Assembly (NCBI GenBank): GCA_026936105.1
Contig: JAIXKI010000023.1
Location: forward strand, 1-35,483
Direction of reading: 5' to 3'
DNA from: Chitinophagales bacterium
GTDB lineage: Bacteria; Bacteroidota; Bacteroidia; Chitinophagales; Chitinophagaceae
DNA: 35,483 nt
The first letter of the stretch is position 1. The number at the start of each line of letters is the position of its first letter. Shown one piece after another: positions 32,165-35,483 of this stretch. The notes below the pieces were generated by a model that did not search any database, was not told the DNA's origin, and was given only the letters and a program-made list of their open reading frames with translations. Both the position numbers and the translations under genes were made by a program.

Positions 32165-33840
32165 GCGCCGATCTTTGAATTGACGATCTGAAGGATCTCT
32201 GTTTCCAATGCTTCTGCTTTTTCCTCAAGTTCTTTGCCTTTGGAAATAATACCGGAAACAAAATCCTTATCATCATATCCTGCCGCATTGATCCGCACAT
32301 TGAGGAAAGCGCCTTTCACGGCGCTGCGTGCACACAAGGCGCCCACACCTGCATCGGAAACAGAATTAGGGTTTCCTGATTCCGCCATCGCCCTGATAAC
32401 TTCCATGCTTGCATAAGCTGTCTTCATCACATTGAACGGAATTTCTATTGCCATTTTTGTAGCTTCCTGTACCGCTTCCTTACGGATCTTTTTTTCTTCC
32501 TCTGTACTCTTCGGCAAAGAAAAAGCTTCCATGATCTTGTTGAAAGCCATTGTATCCTGATCCACAAGCCGGATCATTTCATCTTTATATTGCTGCCCTT
32601 TCTCCGCCCAGTTGCTGAATTCTTCCCAACGGTCATCCCATCCTTTTTTATGGGAAGAAAGATTGGCTACCATGGTTGCCAAAGAAGCGCCCAGCGCTCC
32701 TACATAAGATGAGATGGATCCGCCTCCGGGAGCAGGACTTTCGCTTGCTGTTTCATCGGCAAAATCGGAAAGTGACATGCTCACCAGCTTACTGCCGGCA
32801 GGATCTCGCAGCATGTATTCAATGATCTTCTCTTCGGGTCTGAAAGGCGCCAGTTCATCCAGCCCCATTGATTTGACGGCTATCCTCACCAGCTCTTTTT
32901 CCGAAATGCCAACCGATCTTTTTTGCTTTTTCAAAAAATATTTTCCGGCATCCGTCATGGCTTTCAGAGGGATCAGGCCCACCAGTTCACTGCCGGTAAC
33001 ACGAATGCCACGGTCGTTAGCCTTTTTGCAGACCTCATCAAATGCGATATGCACCGGAGTAATGTTGATGTTGGTAAGGTTCATTGAGATCTGTGCGATA
33101 CCGTATTCTTCAATGAACCATCCTATCGCTTTCACGGATTTTAAAGTACCGGGTTGCACTTTTTCGACCTCAGCTTCCTTACCGTTTTCATCTTTCACTT
33201 TAGTCTTTATTTTTCTACCTGCTTCTCTTACATCAAATGCAATGGCATTGGCTCTCCGCACCGATGTTGTGTTCAGGTTCACATTATATGCTACCAGGAA
33301 ATCCCTGGCGCCAATGACCGTGCCTCCTCTTTTGGCATCGAACTCCGCAGGGCCGAAATCAGGTTTCCATTCCGACAGTTTTATTTTTTTAAAGAACCCT
33401 TCATACTCACCGGCACGGATCACCGAAAGATTGTTCCTTTTCTTGTCGGGCTGTGCAGCTTCGTACAAATAAACAGGGATTTTCAATTCCTCCCCCACTC
33501 TTCCGGCAAGCTGCTGTGCAAACTTTGCCGTTTCTTCCATGGAAATATTTGCTATCGGTATCAAAGGGCAAACATCGGTGGCTCCCATTCTCGGATGTTC
33601 TCCCTTATGTTTGCTCATGTCAATCAGTTCTCCTGCTTTTTTTATAGCACGGTAAGCCGCTTCAACAACAGCAGCCGGCTCGCCGACAAAGGTTACAACC
33701 GTTCTGTTCGTTGCCTTGCCTGGATCCACATTCAATAAGCGAACTCCTTCCACGGATTCCACCTGGTCTGTGATCTGTTTGATAATGCCCATGTCATTCC
33801 CTTCACTGAAATTGGGAACACATTCTATTAATTGCTGCAT
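32161..33840 (-). CDS. ftcD: Bifunctional glutamate formimidoyltransferase / formimidotetrahydrofolate cyclodeaminase
   Basis: Histidine-degradation enzyme: it moves the formimino group of formiminoglutamate to tetrahydrofolate, then deaminates the product to methenyl-THF and ammonia. 559 residues, the fused form known from animals and many Bacteroidota. The transferase part spans about 1-330 (MQQLIECVPNFSEGNDM, HKGEHPRMGATDVCPLIPI, TGSELVGLIPLKAM) and the cyclodeaminase about 355-555 (SESPAPGGGSISSYVGALGASLATMVANLS). No other hut gene is in the window. The ATG follows a good promoter with a 70-nt leader. The 3' end overlaps the convergent ABC-F gene by 4 nt. Confidence 0.95.
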   Translation of the reverse strand: MQQLIECVPNFSEGNDMGIIKQITDQVESVEGVRLLNVDPGKATNRTVVTFVGEPAAVVEAAYRAIKKAGELIDMSKHKGEHPRMGATDVCPLIPIANISMEETAKFAQQLAGRVGEELKIPVYLYEAAQPDKKRNNLSVIRAGEYEGFFKKIKLSEWKPDFGPAEFDAKRGGTVIGARDFLVAYNVNLNTTSVRRANAIAFDVREAGRKIKTKVKDENGKEAEVEKVQPGTLKSVKAIGWFIEEYGIAQISMNLTNINITPVHIAFDEVCKKANDRGIRVTGSELVGLIPLKAMTDAGKYFLKKQKRSVGISEKELVRIAVKSMGLDELAPFRPEEKIIEYMLRDPAGSKLVSMSLSDFADETASESPAPGGGSISSYVGALGASLATMVANLSSHKKGWDDRWEEFSNWAEKGQQYKDEMIRLVDQDTMAFNKIMEAFSLPKSTEEEKKIRKEAVQEATKMAIEIPFNVMKTAYASMEVIRAMAESGNPNSVSDAGVGALCARSAVKGAFLNVRINAAGYDDKDFVSGIISKGKELEEKAEALETEILQIVNSKIGA

Positions 33841-33919
33841 GGCCTGTTGTTTTTTTTATACTTCTGTTAAATGAGAACAAATTTGCTCCCATGATCAATA
33901 GCTTGTAATTTTCAAAACG

Positions 33920-33949
33920 CAAAGATATTACTTGAAAGCAGATGCCCAA
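33920..33949 (-). promoter_or_regulatory. Bacteroidota-type promoter for ftcD
   Basis: Minus strand: TTG (33949-33947), 19 nt, TATCTTTG (33927-33920). Same -7 box and spacing as the rpmI promoter. Leader of about 70 nt. Confidence 0.7.
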
Positions 33950-34000
33950 GTATGGGTGGCAGGCGCACTTAATTAAGATTCATTCATCCAACCTTTTAAA

Positions 34001-34495
34001 ATGGTAGAGAAACTGATCGAACATTTCAAACTGATCCAACATCCCGAAGGAGGATGGTATTCTGAAACCTATAAAAGCAATGAGAAGATAGACCGGTCTG
34101 CTTTGCCTGAAAGATTTACAGGCAGCCGGGTGTTTTCCACTGCCATTTATTTCCTGCTGGAGGAAAATAATTTCTCTGCCTTTCATCGTATCAGGAGTGA
34201 TGAATGCTGGCATTTTTATGAAGGAGATCCTCTGCAGTTATTCATCATTCATCCATCGGGCGAACTTGAAACAATCACTTTAGGAAAGGATATTGAAAAA
34301 GAAAACCGGTTTCAACATGTGGTACCGGCAGGCAGCTGGTTTGCAAGCCGACCTGCACCGGGTAGTCAATTCTGTTTTACAGGCTGTACCGTCGCTCCCG
34401 GATTTGAATTTGAAGACTTTGAGCTGGCAGATGCTTCAATTCTTGTCAAACAATACCCACAGCTTAAAGAGCTGATTTTTTCCTTATGCAGATGA
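34001..34495 (+). CDS. Cupin-fold protein of the DUF985 (cupin_5) family
   Basis: 164 residues with the DUF985 pattern: LIEHFKLIQHPEGGWYSETYKS at the start, then STAIYFLLEENNFSAFHRIRSDECWHFYEGDPLQLFIIHPSG, VVPAGSWFASRP and FTGCTVAPGFEFEDFELAD at the end. The His/Glu positions in HRIRSDECWHFYEG fit the small beta-barrel's possible metal or ligand site. No signal peptide, so cytoplasmic. The biochemical role of the family is not settled; it is sometimes annotated as sugar-related epimerase-like. Single-gene unit in appearance, divergent from ftcD. Confidence 0.9.
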   Translation: MVEKLIEHFKLIQHPEGGWYSETYKSNEKIDRSALPERFTGSRVFSTAIYFLLEENNFSAFHRIRSDECWHFYEGDPLQLFIIHPSGELETITLGKDIEKENRFQHVVPAGSWFASRPAPGSQFCFTGCTVAPGFEFEDFELADASILVKQYPQLKELIFSLCR

Positions 34496-34596
34496 TCATT
34501 AATAATCACGGATCCGGATTAATATTACACAGATATCTAAAAAAATATGGCATAAGAAAAAAGTAATATATTTATCAGAACCAAAACTTAATTTAT

Positions 34597-34878
34597 ATGG
34601 ATATCGGATCATTGCTTATTCAATTGGCTGGCGGCGCTGTTGGCGGTAATGTAGTCGGCGGTTTAATGAAAAAATTCTCATTAGGAACAATTGGTAATTC
34701 CATTGTCGGAATTTTAGGCGGCGGATTAGGAGGCCAACTTCTCGGCCCTTTGGGTTTGCCAACCGGTAACGGCTCATTGGATATCACCAGCATCCTTACC
34801 AATATACTTGGCGGAGGTGTCGGAGGCGGTATTCTGATGGCGATCATCGGCTTTATAAAAAAGGCAATGAAGAAATAA
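34597..34878 (+). CDS. Small glycine-zipper protein, unknown function
   Basis: 93 residues, almost wholly small and hydrophobic with spaced glycine pairs: GGAVGGNVVGGLMKK, ILGGGLGGQLLGPLG and NILGGGVGGGILMAIIGF, ending in the basic tail KKAMKK. The GxxxG/GGxxGG spacing is typical of glycine-zipper membrane helices that pack tightly or oligomerise. Two to three short membrane segments are possible. No signal peptide or lipobox. Similar small proteins exist in Bacteroidota without known role; some carry unsupported enzyme names, which I would not transfer. The compositional bias and in-frame ATG preceded by an A/T-rich stretch support a real gene. Confidence 0.75.
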   Translation: MDIGSLLIQLAGGAVGGNVVGGLMKKFSLGTIGNSIVGILGGGLGGQLLGPLGLPTGNGSLDITSILTNILGGGVGGGILMAIIGFIKKAMKK

Positions 34879-34921
34879 CTCTTCATTCAGAACATTTCTC
34901 CGTTTCATCATTGAATTATTG

Positions 34922-34958
34922 CCATTTGTCAGTTAATGAATAATTTTCTGACAAATGG
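34922..34958 (+). terminator. Inverted repeat after the glycine-zipper gene
   Basis: CCATTTGTCAG (34922-34932) and CTGACAAATGG (34948-34958) form a perfect 11-pair stem with a 15-nt loop, 43 nt after the stop. The T-run behind it is weak (TTTATTGTCTTT), so terminator function is tentative. Confidence 0.5.
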
Positions 34959-35015
34959 TTTATTGTCTTTAATCGTAAAGCGATCGTCTGAAAAGATCAT
35001 CACTCTGTTTCGCAG

Positions 35016-35051
35016 AAAAAAAATGCCGGGAAAATTATCCGGCCCGGCATT
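35016..35051 (-). terminator. Strong terminator for the gene at the right edge
   Basis: AATGCCGGG (35022-35030) pairs with CCCGGCATT (35043-35051), nine pairs and a 12-nt loop, and on the minus strand is followed by eight Ts. It lies about 25 nt after the stop at 35074 and supports that the remnant there was once a transcribed gene. Confidence 0.85.
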
Positions 35052-35073
35052 ATAAAGAATTTTGAATTACTAT

Positions 35074-35295
35074 TTATTTTATGGAAACAGGCACTTCCGG
35101 GTTTTCCCGGGAAAGGGAAAATCCATTATCCCCTACAGAATAAGTAAGGCGCTCCAAAAAACTTTTTGCTTTCACGGGGGCAACTGTAACACGCAACACC
35201 TCTTTTGCCGGATCTTCTGTGGTTTTGCTGGCATTTAAATTTAAAGACACTTTTTCTACAGTTCCTTCACACCGGCAAACCAGGTTAAGGTAACT
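35074..35295 (-). pseudogene. 3' end of a broken or truncated gene, unknown function
   Basis: The minus strand is open for 73 codons before the stop at 35074 and reads like real protein: GTVEKVSLNLNASKTTEDPA, VLRVTVAPVKAKSFLERL and a final SRENPEVPVSIK. A strong terminator follows. There is no ATG in the open part, and in-frame TAG and TAA codons lie just upstream (35296-35301). An ATG at 35323-35325 is in the same frame beyond these stops. The adjacent frame over 35259-35315 also looks protein-like (DQPDYSKVTLTWFAGVKE), so two compensating single-base indels could restore one 83-residue ORF. Either sequence errors near an assembly edge or a genuine pseudogene/insertion junction would explain this. 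Family not recognised. Confidence 0.5.
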
Positions 35296-35366
35296 TTACT
35301 ATAGTCCGGTTGGTCTTGTTGACATCAAAGAGAAGATGCTTCTGTAAGAATACCAAGAGACTTTAA

Positions 35367-35453
35367 AATTCCTCACTGTTATTCTCTTACCTGCTTCTCA
35401 CCGCCTCTGCATGCAAAGTCGCAGTGGTTACAAACTAATTCCTCACTCTTATT
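35367..35453. repeat. Direct repeat pair at the right edge
   Basis: AATTCCTCACTGTTATT (35367-35383) and AATTCCTCACTCTTATT (35437-35453) are 17-bp copies with one difference, 70 bp apart. No complete gene is seen in 35323-35483. The stretch may be the edge of a repeated or mobile element. Confidence 0.5.
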
Positions 35454-35483
35454 ATTGTCAGTGTTGTCATGGATGGCAGCATT

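Noticed and set aside
34501-34596. Promoter for the glycine-zipper gene
   Set aside because: The spacer is A/T-rich but contains no TAnnTTTG match on the plus strand.
1-35483. CRISPR array, tRNA, rRNA, transposase or phage genes
   Set aside because: No regularly spaced repeats, no cloverleaf with a CCA-ready acceptor stem and no transposase or phage protein were recognised in any reading frame. The direct repeat at the right edge is not enough to call an insertion sequence.

Overview
This window looks like chromosome from a member of the Bacteroidota, most likely the Chitinophagaceae or a close relative. The signs are a short primary sigma factor without region 1.1, TAnnTTTG-type -7 promoter elements, starts without a Shine-Dalgarno sequence, a TonB-dependent receptor with an N-terminal carboxypeptidase-like domain, and the families DUF4249, DUF3347 and PepSY-like. 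No tRNA, rRNA, CRISPR array, transposase or prophage gene was found. Most genes lie on the minus strand and the content is largely housekeeping plus envelope functions.

Layout. 1-617: 3' part of the window's first gene, thioredoxin reductase (cut by the window edge). 703-7378: a minus-strand operon for a tripartite RND efflux pump (tolC-like, adaptor, inner-membrane pump) with a DUF4249 lipoprotein as last gene. 7627-10443: primary sigma factor, prolipoprotein diacylglyceryl transferase and a bacilliredoxin. 10674-14310: small heat-shock protein, an NTF2-like secreted protein, a Tyr-rich lipoprotein, arginine decarboxylase and a PepSY-like secreted protein. 14380-20598: the translation cluster thrS, infC, rpmI, rplT, in which an 846-residue zinc metalloprotease sits between infC and rpmI. 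20693-22858: two tandem paralogous secreted proteins of unknown function. 22914-30058: M28 peptidase, NPP-type phosphodiesterase, DUF4184 membrane protein, TonB-dependent receptor and a DUF3347 membrane protein. 30161-34878: ABC-F protein, bifunctional FtcD, a DUF985 cupin and a glycine-zipper small protein. 35074-35483: the end of a broken or truncated gene and an unexplained, repeat-containing tail.

The most interesting non-coding signals are two structured leaders in the translation cluster. One lies between thrS and infC: a closed multi-helix element followed by a T-run, then two hairpins with complementary loops. The other lies in front of rpmI-rplT, behind a clear Bacteroidota promoter, with a bulged hairpin and a second element that can fold in two mutually exclusive ways. 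Together with private terminators after infC and after the metalloprotease, they suggest that the usual infC-rpmI-rplT unit has been split into three separately controlled units. The most interesting coding signal is the tandem pair at 20693-22858, which share a Cys-containing N-terminal domain and a C-terminal domain with a DNGVVDGD motif.

All identifications are from reading the translated sequence; no database search was possible.
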